Source of the DNA: Smittia aterrima
Taxonomy: Eukaryota > Arthropoda > Insecta > Diptera > Chironomidae
Length of the DNA: 64,000 nucleotides
Assembly (NCBI GenBank): GCA_033063855.1
Contig: CP093831.1
Coordinates: 27,652,001-27,716,000 of the forward strand
Direction of reading: 5' to 3'
Each line of letters opens with the position of its first letter. The stretch's first letter is position 1. This document shows, in pieces, positions 24,447-35,063 of the stretch. A program made the position numbers and the translations under genes. A model generated the notes under the pieces. The model saw only the letters and a list, made by a program, of their open reading frames with translations. It was not told the DNA's origin and did not search any database.

Positions 24447-26224
24447 CTAGTTGTTCGTTTGTAACAAAGCCATCAGCGAATAAGTGAACTTCAGAATCTG
24501 GAATAAAAATCTTAAATTGAAAATATTCAGCTAAAAAATTTTCAAACCTTCAGCAGTGTCTGCAAGTCAACAGAGTTGAAAATTCCATTGAAACCTTTCA
24601 ATCGTTGAGCCATTATCAGAATAAGGAGAACATCTCTCCGATTTCTGGGTTTTAGTGTGAACCATTCGACTTCGTAAATCGCTGAAGTTAAGTTCTCAAT
24701 GCCAACGTTTGCACGATTTCCCATCCAACAGAAAACTGAGAGCTGCACAATTGCCATGCATATCATCAAAATCACTGCAGCCGATTCAGATTCAGAAGTG
24801 CTTAAAGCGTGAAAGAATATGCATAAGACTAATGCTGACATTGAAAACTCAATTAAAAAGCTGAATCTTAAGATTGCTCTGGCTTCGTTCATCCAATCCA
24901 TGACTCGGTAGCTTCGTAAAATTGTTTTCTTTACTTGCTCGTTGACCACATTTTCTTCAGATTCTTTTTGTTGAAACATTTTCTTAACTTGAAGAGTCAA
25001 AGCATCGATTTCCCAGCATGAAAAATTCATCAGCAACAAAACGTATCCAGTGTAAAAGTAAAAGAAAGGAAATCCGAGACTCGCAATTATCACTTGTTGA
25101 ATGTAGTGAATGAACCACTTTGGAGTCATGAAAGAGTCGAATGGCAAATAAACGAAATAGTTGTTATAGATCAACTGATAATTATTAAGATTGTCAATGA
25201 GAAAAGGTGAAAGGACGATGATGATATAACCAAAAATCATTATCACAACAATGGCGACAAAGATTTTAAATTCTTTTTTCATGTAATCAATTGATAACGA
25301 AAAATTCTCATCAGTTGAACGAAGTTGCAATCTAGAAGAATTCATTGAAAGTAAGAGCGTCCTGTTCCTGTCCCAAGAAAACCGTACAAAAGTTTCGGGC
25401 CCCATTTTATGGACCCGAGGGAAAATAAAAATAACAATATTTCCCGTAACGGAAATTATAATTTTTGAATATTGGGGCCCTTTATTATGTTATATGGCTC
25501 GGCATGTGGGACCCTAGCTATACTAAATTTACGATACCTACGCAAGCCCATCTTTTGTTTATAAACAGGCCCAAACGATTTTTTACTAGTTTGATCCCAT
25601 GACATGAATTTTAAAACTCTTTTATAATATTTTCGGGCTATGCCTCAAAATTTTTAAACAAATTTTTTCGTCACAACGGAACAAATCTGGTAATTTTTTA
25701 AGCTTTATATGAGGCACGAGCCCCAAACTGAGGCCCGAAACATTTGTACGGTATTCCCGGGACAGGAACAGGAGAGTGAAAGTAAGAAATAAAACATTTT
25801 TTGCCTCTCTTCTACAATCTTGTCCATCGCTCTTTGAATCCTGGCATGTAGAAGAAATATTATCGTTAAGTAACCAAGATGGCGAATGATTTGAACTTTA
25901 AAAATTTGAAATTAGAAAATTATTCGCTGGATGGAAATCTGCTTACATAAAATTCCAGCGTTCTCCATCAACTCAATCGCTGTTAAGCCTTCAGAGACTA
26001 AAATGTAGGAACAGATTCCAATCACAAAGTATGCATGAATAGTGAGAAGTAAAATGAAGCTAAAAGAAAACTTTTGACACAAAAAATATTTAATAATTTT
26101 GAAGATTTTACAAAATATTTAATTTTCCTTTTGCATTCAGAGGATTCAAAAACTTCCACACAATCTCAACTTGAACTTTAACCATTCGAGTTGCATGAAC
26201 AGAAGGTCCTTCAATGATTTTCAT
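24447..26224 (-). CDS. Odorant receptor copy C12 (type B, five exons, MITE in intron 3)
   Basis: Predicted 383-residue OR. Exons: 26112-26224 (113 nt, KVQVEIVWKFLNP), 25947-26059, 25805-25895, 24548-25331, 24447-24497 (ILKFTYSLMALLQTNN, stop TAG). It is the only intron-4-containing gene between C6 and C13. An upstream in-frame Met at 25405 (start MGPETF) is an artefact of the MITE and not the true start. The intron 3 donor is GC (25803-25804). Marks: STDENFSLS, IDNLNNYQLIYNNYFV, FFHALSTSESES, VEWFTLKPRNRRD. Confidence 0.9.
25357..25777. mobile_element. 421-bp MITE with 10-bp target duplication in intron 3 of C12
   Basis: The 10-mer gaaagtaaga occurs on both sides (25347-25356 and 25778-25787) and only once in intact paralogs. 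Ends are inverted over about 45 bp: left tcctgttcctgtccc ... ccgtacaaaagtttcgggcc, right the reverse complement with a few changes. No coding frame. A 9-10 bp duplication with long inverted ends fits Mutator-like MITEs (inference). Confidence 0.82.
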
Positions 26225-26640
26225 TTTTGTTTTTTTTGTCTGAAAAACTTTTAACGTTTAACTTGGCTCACTGTCAAGCGACGACTGAGGGTTTAAAATA
26301 AATCGATCAAATTCAATTAAATATTAAAGAATAAAAATTCTTTTCTTTCTACATTGACCTAGACAATGATTAAATGTTTTAATCAATAATATTTCTAAAA
26401 TGAATTATTTAATTTTAAATTATTCTTGAAAAATAATTTTGTACATCCGGAATATTTCAAATCGATGTAAGTATTTTGATTAGCAAAAATGTTTAAATAT
26501 TTGTTCATTTAATGTCATGCCTAAAACATTTCTTTCTAATAAATAATTTTCTAGAAATTTACAAATGTGATTTCAACTAAAATTCGTGTGATAGAGTTTT
26601 TAAGCTCATAAATGTTTAAGTGGCTCTGTAAAATTCTGAT
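26225..26640 (-). promoter_or_regulatory. Short spacer upstream of C12
   Basis: 416 bp; module parts ggctcactgtcaagcgacga, gacctagacaatgattaaat and aaatcgatgtaagtattttg. No gene is seen. Confidence 0.4.
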
Positions 26641-27946
26641 TTAGTTTGTTGTTTGAATCAAAGCCAACAGCGAATAAGTGAATTGCAGAACCTTCAGCAA
26701 CGTTTCAAAGTCAACAGAATTGAAGATTCCATTGAAACCTTGCAATCGTTGAGCCATGATTAAAATCATGAGATGATCTCTTTGATTTCTCGCGTTCTGA
26801 GTGAACCATTCGACGTCGTATACTGCTGAAGTTAAGTTCTCAATGCAAACGTTAGCACGATTTCCAATCCAACATAAAACGCAGAGTGACACAATTACAG
26901 AAGTCATCATCAACAACATCGTGAGTGATGCAAATGCAGAAGCGCTTAAGGCGTAAAAGCACATGCAGAAGACAACTGCTGACATTGAAAAATCAAGCAA
27001 AAAGCTGAATCTTAAAATCGCTCGTGCTTCATTCATCCAATCCATGACTCGGTAGCTTCGTAAAATGATTTTCTTCACTTGCTCGTTGATCAAATTTTCA
27101 TCATATTCTTTGCACAGAAACATTTTCTTAACTTGAAGAGTCAAAGCGTCGATTTCCCAGCAGGAAAAGTTCATCAGCAACAAAACGTATCCAGAATTAA
27201 AGTAAAACATAGGAAGTACGAAACACGCAACTATCAGATGTTGAACGTAATGAATGAACCACTTTGGAGTCATGAATGAGTCGAATGGCAAATAAACGAA
27301 ATAGTTGTTGTAGATCAACTGATAATTATTGACATTGTCAAAGAGAAAAGGTGAAAGGACGAGAAAGATATAACCAAAAACCATCATCGCTGTTGTGGCA
27401 ACAGAAATTTTAAATTCTGTTTTCATGAAACCAATCGATAGCGACCAATCGTCGTCAGTCGAACGAAGTTGCAATCTAGAAGAATTCAATTAAATTGGGA
27501 AATCAAATTTGAAACTTTCTTGCCTCTCTTTGATTATCGTGTCCATCATCTTTTGAATTCTCTCTTGTGAAAGAAACATAATCGTCAAGTAACCAAGATG
27601 ACGAATAAGTTGAACTATAAAATTTATGAAAATATTAAATAATTAATCGCTGAGTGAAAAACCTCTTACAAAAATATCCAGCGTTCTCCATTACTTCGAT
27701 CGGTGTTAGATTTTCCGAGACTATCAAGAAGAAACTGACAGCGGTTAGAAAGTATGCATGAGCTGTGACATTTAGAATGAAGCTGCAGAATAAAAAATGG
27801 TCACAATCAAATATTTTACAGTTTTAATGATTTTACAAAATATTCCATTTTCCATCTGCGTTTAGAGGATTCAAAATCTTCCACACAATTTTCAGAACTT
27901 TAATTAATCGAGTTGCATGAACTGAAGGTCCTTCAATGATTTTCAT
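26641..27946 (-). CDS. Odorant receptor copy C13 (type B, fused last exon)
   Basis: Predicted 382-residue OR. Exons: 27837-27946, 27670-27782, 27524-27614, 26641-27475. Exon 3 is the most divergent of the array (LTIMFLSQERIQKMMDTIIKE). Exon 4: SIGFMKTEFKISVATTAMMV, FYFNSGYVLLLMNF (Asn for Tyr), loop KKMFLCKEYDENLINEQV, SVIVSLCVLCWIGNRANV, MAQRLQGFNG. Last exon LLALIQTTN. The intron 3 donor is GC (27522-27523); the 48-nt intron has an in-frame stop. Confidence 0.92.
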
Positions 27947-28241
27947 TGCTGTATTTTTTCTTCTGAAAAACTTTTTCCGTGTAACTCGGCTCACTGTCAG
28001 ACGACGACCGAAAGTTTTAAATGAATTTTATGAAAAGCAAATTATGAAATAAAATATTTAACGATAAAATTTACTTATTCATTGAATAGTTTTAAAATAT
28101 TAATTAATAAGGAAAAATATTTCAAAAAAATTATTAATATATTTTTCATGTCAAATACCTCATGTCACAATGCGTTTCCAAAAATTAATACATGAATGTG
28201 AATTGATTAAAAGATATAAATGTTTAATTGTGAATGCTATT
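27947..28241 (-). promoter_or_regulatory. Short spacer upstream of C13
   Basis: Reduced module (cggctcactgtcagacgacga) followed by AT-rich DNA up to relic P2. No gene is seen. Confidence 0.35.
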
Positions 28242-28497
28242 TTAGCTTCTCGTTTCAAACAAATGCGAGCAAGTGAATTGCAGAATCTTCAGCTGAGCTG
28301 TAATTAAAATCTTGAAATGGTCTTTTTGGTTTATGGCATTTTAAGTGAACCATTCGACTTCGATGATCGCTGAAGTTAAGTAATCAATGCAAACGTTAAC
28401 TCGATTTCCCATCCAACAGAAAACTGAAAGTTCCACAATTACAATTTTAACCACTCGAGTTGCACGAACAGAAGGTTAATGTTTCAATGAAGTTCAT
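28242..28497 (-). pseudogene. OR relic P2: decayed exon 4/5 end joined to an exon 1 start
   Basis: On the minus strand it retains the CWMGNRVNVCI / EVEWFT region (about 28340-28430) and a damaged fused last exon (28242-28300). A scrambled exon 1 beginning follows, with start codon at 28495-28497. The middle of the gene is gone and several small deletions break the frame. Same architecture as P1. Confidence 0.8.
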
Positions 28498-29040
28498 TTC
28501 TTTTTTTCCTGAATAACTTTTCACGTTCAACTTAGCTTACTGTCAATCGACGACTGAAAGTTGAATAAGTTGCATAAAAAGCACAGAAACTGTCTCCCTT
28601 AAATTGCCTGCAACATCTGCAACACATTCGTTCATACAAAATGTTTCATCGAATTTGTGCCGGAGTGAAAATATTTTTCCCTACACTGACCTAGACAATG
28701 TTTAAAATATTAAACATTAAATTTCTGGAACAAGATTGACCTGTGGAACTTGATACTATTTTAAAAATAAATTATTCATTGAATGTGAAGGGAAAGCATT
28801 TTTCTTTGAAAATGTCGCTATGACGTTGTCGAGTCGATGAAGGGAAATGCGGATTTTTCCAATCGATGTGAATATCAGTTTGAAGGGTAACGAAGTTCAT
28901 TTAATAATTAATTTTTCATGCTTTTGCTCGTTTCTTGGCATACGTGCCAACATTTATTTAATTAAAGTGAGAAGATTATGAAGAGAAAGATTAATAAAGT
29001 TCTTTCATTAAGTTTACAAAGTGTTTCAACTATGAGCTTT
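28498..29040. promoter_or_regulatory. Spacer between P2 and C14
   Basis: Array module at about 28660-28960 (gacctagacaatgtttaaaa, tccaatcgatgtgaatatca, near E-box catacgtgcc), then the 3' flank of C14. No gene is seen. Confidence 0.4.
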
Positions 29041-30399
29041 TTAGTTTGTCGTTTGTAGGAAAGTCAAAAGCGTGTAAGTGAATTGCAGAATCTGAAATAA
29101 AAATATTAAATTAAAAGTACTAAGCTAAAAAAATGATCAAACCGTCAGCAATGTCACGAAGTCAACAGAGTTGAAGATTCCATTGAAACCTTTCAATCGC
29201 TGAGCCATGATTAGAATCAAGAGATGGCCTCTTTGGGTTCTGGCATTTTGCGTGTACCATTCGACTTCGTAGATCGCTGAAGTTAAGTTCTCGATGCAAT
29301 CGTTAACGCGATTTCCCATCCAACACAAAATGCAGAGTTGCAAAGCAACTAAACAAACCGTCACGATCATCGTGGCCGATTGAGTTGCAGTGGAACTCAA
29401 AGTGTAGAAGCACATGCCGAAGATCACTGCTGACATTGAAAATTCAATTAAAAAACTGAATCTCAAAATCGCCCTGGCTTCGTTCATCCAATCCATGACT
29501 CGGTAGCTTCGCAAAATTGTTGTCTTTACTCGCTCGTCAATTTGGTCATTTAATTCTTTTTGTTGAAACAATTTCTTAACTTGAAGAGTCAAAGCGTCGA
29601 TTTCCCAACACGAAAAGTTCATCAGCAACAAAATGTATCCAGTGTAAAAATAAAAGTTTATGAGAGCGCTGGTTGCCGCTGCAGCTTGTGGGATGTATTG
29701 AATGAACCAGTTTGGAGTCAAGTAAGTGCCAGTTGGAAAATAAATGAAATTGAAGTTGAAGGGCAACTGTACCTCATTGACATTTGGAAAGAAAAAAACT
29801 GAAAAGCAAAACGGAAAAGAATAAGCGATCACAATTATGAAGCTAACAATCGTGATTCGGAATTCTTTTTTCATAAAATCAATCGATAGTGACCAGTCGT
29901 CGTCAGTCGAGCGAAGTTGCAATCTGTAGGAATTCAATGAGAGTGAGAAATTAAATTTGATGTTTTGTTACCTCTCTTTGACAATTATATCGATCGTCGA
30001 TCGAATCCTCTTCCGAAAAATAAGAACAATTACCAAGTAACCAATAAGACGACTGGCTTGAACTTTTAAAATATTAATAGTAAATAAATCACTCATCGCA
30101 TTGAGACTTGCTTACGAAGGTATCCAACGTTCTCCACCAACTCAATCGTTGTCAGATTTTTCAATCCAATTGCTAACAAGTAGCAACTAATTCCGATCAG
30201 AAAATTCGCAAGACTCACAAGAAGAAAAATGAATCTGAGAAAAAGGAAAACTTTAGTAACAAATACAATTTTTTTTTATTTCGTATTACAAATTATTTAA
30301 TTTTCCTTCGGCGCTTAAAGGATTCAGAACCCTCCACAAAATTTCAAGAAATTTAACAATTCGAATTGCATGAACGGAAGGTCCCTCAATTATTTTCAT
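29041..30399 (-). CDS. Odorant receptor copy C14 (type A, five exons)
   Basis: Predicted 383-residue OR. Exons: 30290-30399, 30116-30234, 29972-30062, 29143-29923, 29041-29091. Type A: SVFFFPNVNEVQLPFNFNFI, YFPTGTYLTPNWFIQYIPQ (Asn for Lys before WF, shared with C16). Loop KKLFQQKELNDQIDERVKT; MCFYTLSSTATQSATMIV. Last exon ILQFTYTLLTFLQTTN, as in C16. Intron 3 is GT-AG. Exon 1 has HAIRIVK instead of HATRIVK. Confidence 0.92.
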
Positions 30400-30793
30400 T
30401 TCTTTATTTCCTGAATAACTTTAACGTTTAACTCGGCTAACTGTCAGACGACGACTGAAAGTTGAAATAAATTCAATCACAAAAGTAAGTTTTTTAACTA
30501 AAATATTTAAGGATAACTAAGTGAACTTTTTTCCTACATTGATAGTATTGAACAATAAATTCCTAGAACAATGTTTAAAATATTAAACCTGTTGAGCTCG
30601 ACAATATTTCAAACGTTGTACGATGCAATACTATTTTAAAAATAAATTATTCATTGAAATGTGAAGGTGAAAGCATTTTTCTTAGAAAATGTCGCTATGA
30701 CATTGTCGATGAAGGGAAAAGCGGATTTTTCCAATCGATGTAAATATCAGTTTGAAGGGTAAGGAAGTTCATACTTTTGTTTGTGTGTTTGCA

Positions 30794-30799
30794 CACGTG
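30794..30799. promoter_or_regulatory. Conserved E-box CACGTG about 395 bp upstream of C14 start
   Basis: Lies in the recurrent context gcacacgtgccattatt. The same box is found at 5467, 15643, 35722, 36583, 38425, 43157, 45880, 51926 and 62154, several of them 390-515 bp upstream of an OR start codon. A regulatory role is inferred from recurrence only. Confidence 0.4.
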
Positions 30800-31149
30800 C
30801 CATTATTCATTTTTGTATACAAACTAAGATAAAATTCGGTAATTGCTCTTCAAATATTAAATCTCCAAAAGAATTCAATGGAAGCAAGAGTAAAAACTCA
30901 TTTCCTTTTTAAATTTTAAAACGAAAGAAATGGAAAAGCTTAAATGCTGAAAATGAAAAAGACTGTAAAGCAATTAAATTATTTTTATGGCAGACTGACG
31001 CATCTTGATGATGCACGATCGTATTTTTTCTCAAACGAGGTGACAGGATTAATCCTTGAATTTATTCAATTTTCGTTCGAGTAATTTTTGCGTAATTTTT
31101 CTTCTTTAAAAATTTATGCTTTCTTCGCGGCCTACGCCGAGACATGAAT

Positions 31150-31400
31150 ATCACATTAAGTGAAAGGATATCGCGAGTGGAATTTAATTTGTCCTTTGAA
31201 GCAAAGCCAGCAGCGAGTAATAATTGAAACAAGTAGTTGTGCACAATTACTTTCACACTCATGCACTGCAACCTTTAATGATGTGAAGTCACGAATGCAG
31301 CAATCAGAGCAGTCAACGGCGCATTGTTGTCGGCAGTCGAACACTAATGTGTCAATCATTCTAACACACATGTCACATTCATTGATGTGTTGTTTCCTGA
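31150..31400 (-). repeat. Fossil spacer unit
   Basis: Copy with orphan last-exon remnant near 31190-31225 (cagcagcgagtaataattga on the plus strand) and the acacacatgtcacattcatt block. The segment between carries a small insertion (ttgtcggcagtcg) also present near 46851 and 49210. Confidence 0.5.
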
Positions 31401-31964
31401 GATTAAATCGTGTTTAGAGTTCCAGAAGAGGAGGAGCTTTGCTGCACATTTTAAATAGGTCTCGTCCAAGAAAATTTACTTTTGTTGAAAGGTTAAGAAA
31501 ATTAAAAAATGCTTCAAGGAAATATTCTCATTTCGAGCGCAACACAAGACCGTAAATAACAGAATTTATTCATTCTTCGAGCGCAGCACATGACCATCCT
31601 CGTTTGACCTAGACAATGTCTAACACATTGAACTTGTTGAGCCAAACAGTATTTCAAACGTTGGACGATGCAATACTTTTTTAAATAAATTATTAATTGA
31701 AATGTAAAACTTTTTCTGGGGAGCATTTTTTTCTAGGTCGCTGTGACGTTGTCTGAAAGGCTTAATACTTTAGTGTTTTGTTGATGCCTTTGCACATGTG
31801 ACTTTATTTATTCAGTTATTGCATAAACTTGAAAAGCTTAGGAGTGAGTGGTTTTTTAAATTCAAATCGCTTAAGTGTCTCGATTAAAAGGATCGTATCC
31901 TCGGTATAAATTTAGGTTACAAAGTTTATCGATTCAGAAGCGAAATTTTGATAATGAAGTAACT

Positions 31965-32440
31965 TTAGTTTGTCGTTTGTAACAATGCCAGCAGCGAGTA
32001 AGTAAATTGCAGAATCTGAAATGAAAAATCCTAATTCATGAAGTTTATTCCAATATTTAATATCAAACCGTCAGCAATGTTTCGAAGTCAACAGAGTTGA
32101 AGATTCCATTGAAACCTTTCAATCGCTGAGTCATGATGAAAATCATTAAATGATCTTTTTGGTTTCTGGCATTTTGTGTGAACCATTCGAAACCGCTGAA
32201 GTTAAGTTCTCAATGCAAACGTTTGTGCGATTTCCCATCCAACAGAAAATTGAAAGTTGGACAGTCACCAAGAAAACCAACAAGAACATCGATGTCGATT
32301 GAATTGCATCGGAGTTTAGAGTGTACAAGCTCATGCATAAGATTATTGCTGCCAGCGAAAAATCAATTAGGAAACTGAATCTTAAAATCGCTTGAGCTTC
32401 GTTCATCCAATCCATGACTCGATAGCTTTGTCGAGATAGC
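31965..32440 (-). pseudogene. OR pseudogene P3: 3' half only
   Basis: Intact last exon 31965-32015 (ILQFTYSLLALLQTTN). A partial exon 4 runs from 32069 to about 32430, where homology stops within the RSYRVMDWMNEA region. A small deletion near 32188 removes the YEVEW codons and shifts frame. Exons 1-3 and the first half of exon 4 are absent. The surviving part is closest to C17 (SLYTLNSDAIQSTSMFLLVF). Confidence 0.88.
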
Positions 32441-33721
32441 TTTGTCGATGTAGTTGATAGGATTTTCATGGAAAGCAAGTTTTTTAAATAAAATATTTAA
32501 GGACAACTAAATTGCACGGAGCGACATAAAGCAATTACCTTTTCCGGCCTACAACACCCTCATCATATTCGCTCACTCAATGTCTAAAATATTAAACCCG
32601 TAGAGCTGGACAGTATTTCAAACGTTGTACAATGCAGTCAATTCAAGACAGTTATCAATATAAATTATTAAATGAACTGTAAAATTTATTCTGGGAAATC
32701 TTTTTCGTTTGAAAATAGGTCGCTGCTATGTCGTTGTCGAGTCGATGAAGGGAAATGCGGATTTTTCCAATCGATGGAAATATCAGTTTGAAGGGTAACG
32801 AAGTTCATTTGATAATTAATTTTTCATACTTTTGTTTGTGTCTTTGCACACGCAAAAGAAATTAGAAGAAAAGAGAAATTTAATAAACTCAAAATTCGGT
32901 GTTTGCTCTTCAAATATTGAATATTCAGAAGAATTCAATGAGAGCAAGAGAAAAACTTATTTCCCAATTTAATTTTAAGACAAAAGACCTGAAAATGCTT
33001 AAAAGGTGAAAATGTCTGTAAAGTAATTAACTTATTTTTTATGTCAGACTGACGCAACTTGATAATGAATGATCGTATTTTTTCTCAAACGAGGAGACAG
33101 GATGAAAATAAATTTCGTTCGAGTGATTTGTGCGCAATTTTTCTTCTTTAAAAGATTTTTGACTTCTTCGCCGCTTACGCCGAGACATAAATAATTTATT
33201 AAGTGAAAGGACATCGCGAGTGGATTTTAATTTGTCGTTTGAAGCAAAGCCAGCAGCGAGTAACAAGTGAAACAAGTAGTTGTGTAGTTGTGTACAGTCA
33301 CTTCCACACTCATGCACTGCAACGTTTAATGTTGTGACGTCATGAATGCAAGAATACTCAGAGCAGTCAACGGCGCATTGTCGAACACAACTGTGTCAGT
33401 CATTCTAACACACATGTCACATTCCATTGATGTGTTTGCATGATGAATGAATTGTGAATAAAACTCCAATAAATATTTCCCTCATACTCCAATCGAAATA
33501 CATCGTACAAAACCTGTAGAGGACAATTTCCTAAAATATTGATCTGGTGCTTTACTTTTCTTCATAGAAACTTTTCTCAAACATTCAAATAATTTTTTAT
33601 TAGACATAAATATTTATTTGCTCACACCGTGAAATTTAGTTTACATTAAGTGAAAGATTGCATTAAATGAAAGGTTACTTAAAGCTTAACGACTTTTTGC
33701 AGAGTTTCAACTTTGAGCTTT
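32441..33721. other. Spacer: module and fossil unit, duplicated near 60.7-61.7 kb
   Basis: From ttgataggattttcatggaa (about 32453) onward the sequence follows the region starting near 60684 closely for several hundred bases, including gcaattaccttttccggcct and gcagtcaattcaagacagtt. The fossil unit is at about 33195-33545. No gene is seen. Confidence 0.55.
33195..33545 (-). repeat. Fossil spacer unit with intact orphan last exon
   Basis: The minus strand near 33225-33270 reads FTCYSLLALLQTTN then TAA: the OR last exon with one extra Cys codon. CRE-like TGACGTCA at 33335-33342. Confidence 0.6.
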
Positions 33722-35063
33722 TTAGTTTGTCGTTTGTAACAACGTCAAGAGTGAATAAGTAAATTGCAGAACCTGAAATTAAAATGTCAAATTGAAAGTA
33801 TTTAAACTAGAAAATGATCAAACCGTCAGCAATGTCTCGAAGTCAACAGAGTTGAAGATTCCATTGAAACCTTCCAATTGCTGCGCCATGATAAGGATCT
33901 TTAAAAGATCTTTTCGGTTTCTGGCATTCTGAGTGTACCATTCGACTTCGTAGATCGCTGTGGTTAAGTTCTCAATGCAAATGTTAACGCGGTTTCCCAT
34001 CCAACAGAAAACTGAGAGTTGCACGACCATCAAACAAATAATCGCGAACATTGAGACTGATGAGCTCAAAATAAACAAGCCCATGCAGAAAACGAATGCT
34101 GACATTGAAAAATCGAAGAAAAAACTGAATCTTAGGATTTCTCGTGCTTCGTTAATCCAATCCAAGGCTCGATAGCTTCGTAGAATTGTTTTCTTCACTT
34201 GCTCGTTGACAACATTTTCTTCAGATTCTTCACATTGGAACATTTTCTTGACTTGAAGAGTCAGAGCGTCGATTTCCCAACAAGAAAAGTTCATGAGCAG
34301 CAAAGCGTATCCAGAATAAAAGTAAAAGAAGGTGAATCCGATAATTGAAATAATCAGATGCTGAAAGTAGTGAATGAACCACTTTGGAGTCATGAAGGAG
34401 TCGAGTGGCAAATAAACGGCATAGAAGTTGAAGATCAACTGAAAGTCGTTGACATTTTTGAAGAGAAAAGGTGAAAAGACGAAGACGCCAAAACTTGGAA
34501 TAATAATCGCTGCAACGACTACAGCGATTTTAAATTCCTTCTTCATGTAATCGATCGAAAGCGACCAATCGTCATCAGTCGAACGAAGTTGCAATCTGTA
34601 AGAATTCATTGAAAGTAAGAAATAAAATTTTAAACTTTCTTACCTTTCTTCAACAATCGTATCCATTGCTCTTTGAATCCTGCCTTGAAGATGAAACACA
34701 ATCGTCAAGTATCCAAGATGGCGAGCGACTTGAACTTTGAAAAATTTAAATTAAATATTCTTTACTCGAATTAAAATCTTTTTACGCAAAATTCCAATGT
34801 TCTCCAACAAATCGATCGTTGTTAGCTTTTCAGAGACTATTAAGTAAGAGACGACTGCGATCACATAGTACACGTGAATTATGGAATAAAGGATGAAGCT
34901 AAAGGAAGAACTTTCGTCACAATTAAATATTTTCACAAGTTTAAAGATTTTACAAATTATTCCATTTCCCTTTGTCATTGCGAGGATTCAGCAATTTCCA
35001 CACAATTCCAAGAATTTTAACCATTCGAGTTGCATGAACAGAAGGTCCTTCAATGATTTTCAT
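33722..35063 (-). CDS. Odorant receptor copy C15 (type B, five exons)
   Basis: Predicted 378-residue OR. Exons: 34954-35063, 34786-34898, 34644-34734, 33824-34595, 33722-33772. Exon 1 ends NPRNDKGKWNN. Exon 4: SPFLFKNVNDFQLIFNFYAV, the loop QCEESEENVVNEQV, RSYRALDWINEAREILRF, a shortened extracellular stretch GLFILSSSVSMFAI, and MAQQLEGFNG in place of MAQRLKGFNG. Intron 3 is GT-AG (GTAAGA). Confidence 0.92.

Larger units (their letters stand above)
30400..31964. other. Spacer: C14 module, fossil unit, second module
   Basis: The C14 module is at about 30420-30810 with E-box CACGTG at 30794-30799. The fossil unit is at about 31150-31400. A second module at about 31600-31830 (gacctagacaatgtctaaca, gttttgttgatgccttt) has no gene of its own. 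No coding gene is supported. Confidence 0.5.

Noticed and set aside
25332..25405. Upstream Met (MGPETF...) as the start of C12
   Set aside because: It lies in the MITE and intron 3; exons 1-3 with correct splice sites exist further upstream.
31062..31371. Arg/Lys-rich and Cys-containing minus-strand frames in the spacers (e.g. MSRRKRRRRHKSFKEE types)
   Set aside because: Present in many spacers but with frequent frameshifts and different ends; the same DNA holds the orphan last exon in another frame. More likely chance frames in a repeated unit.
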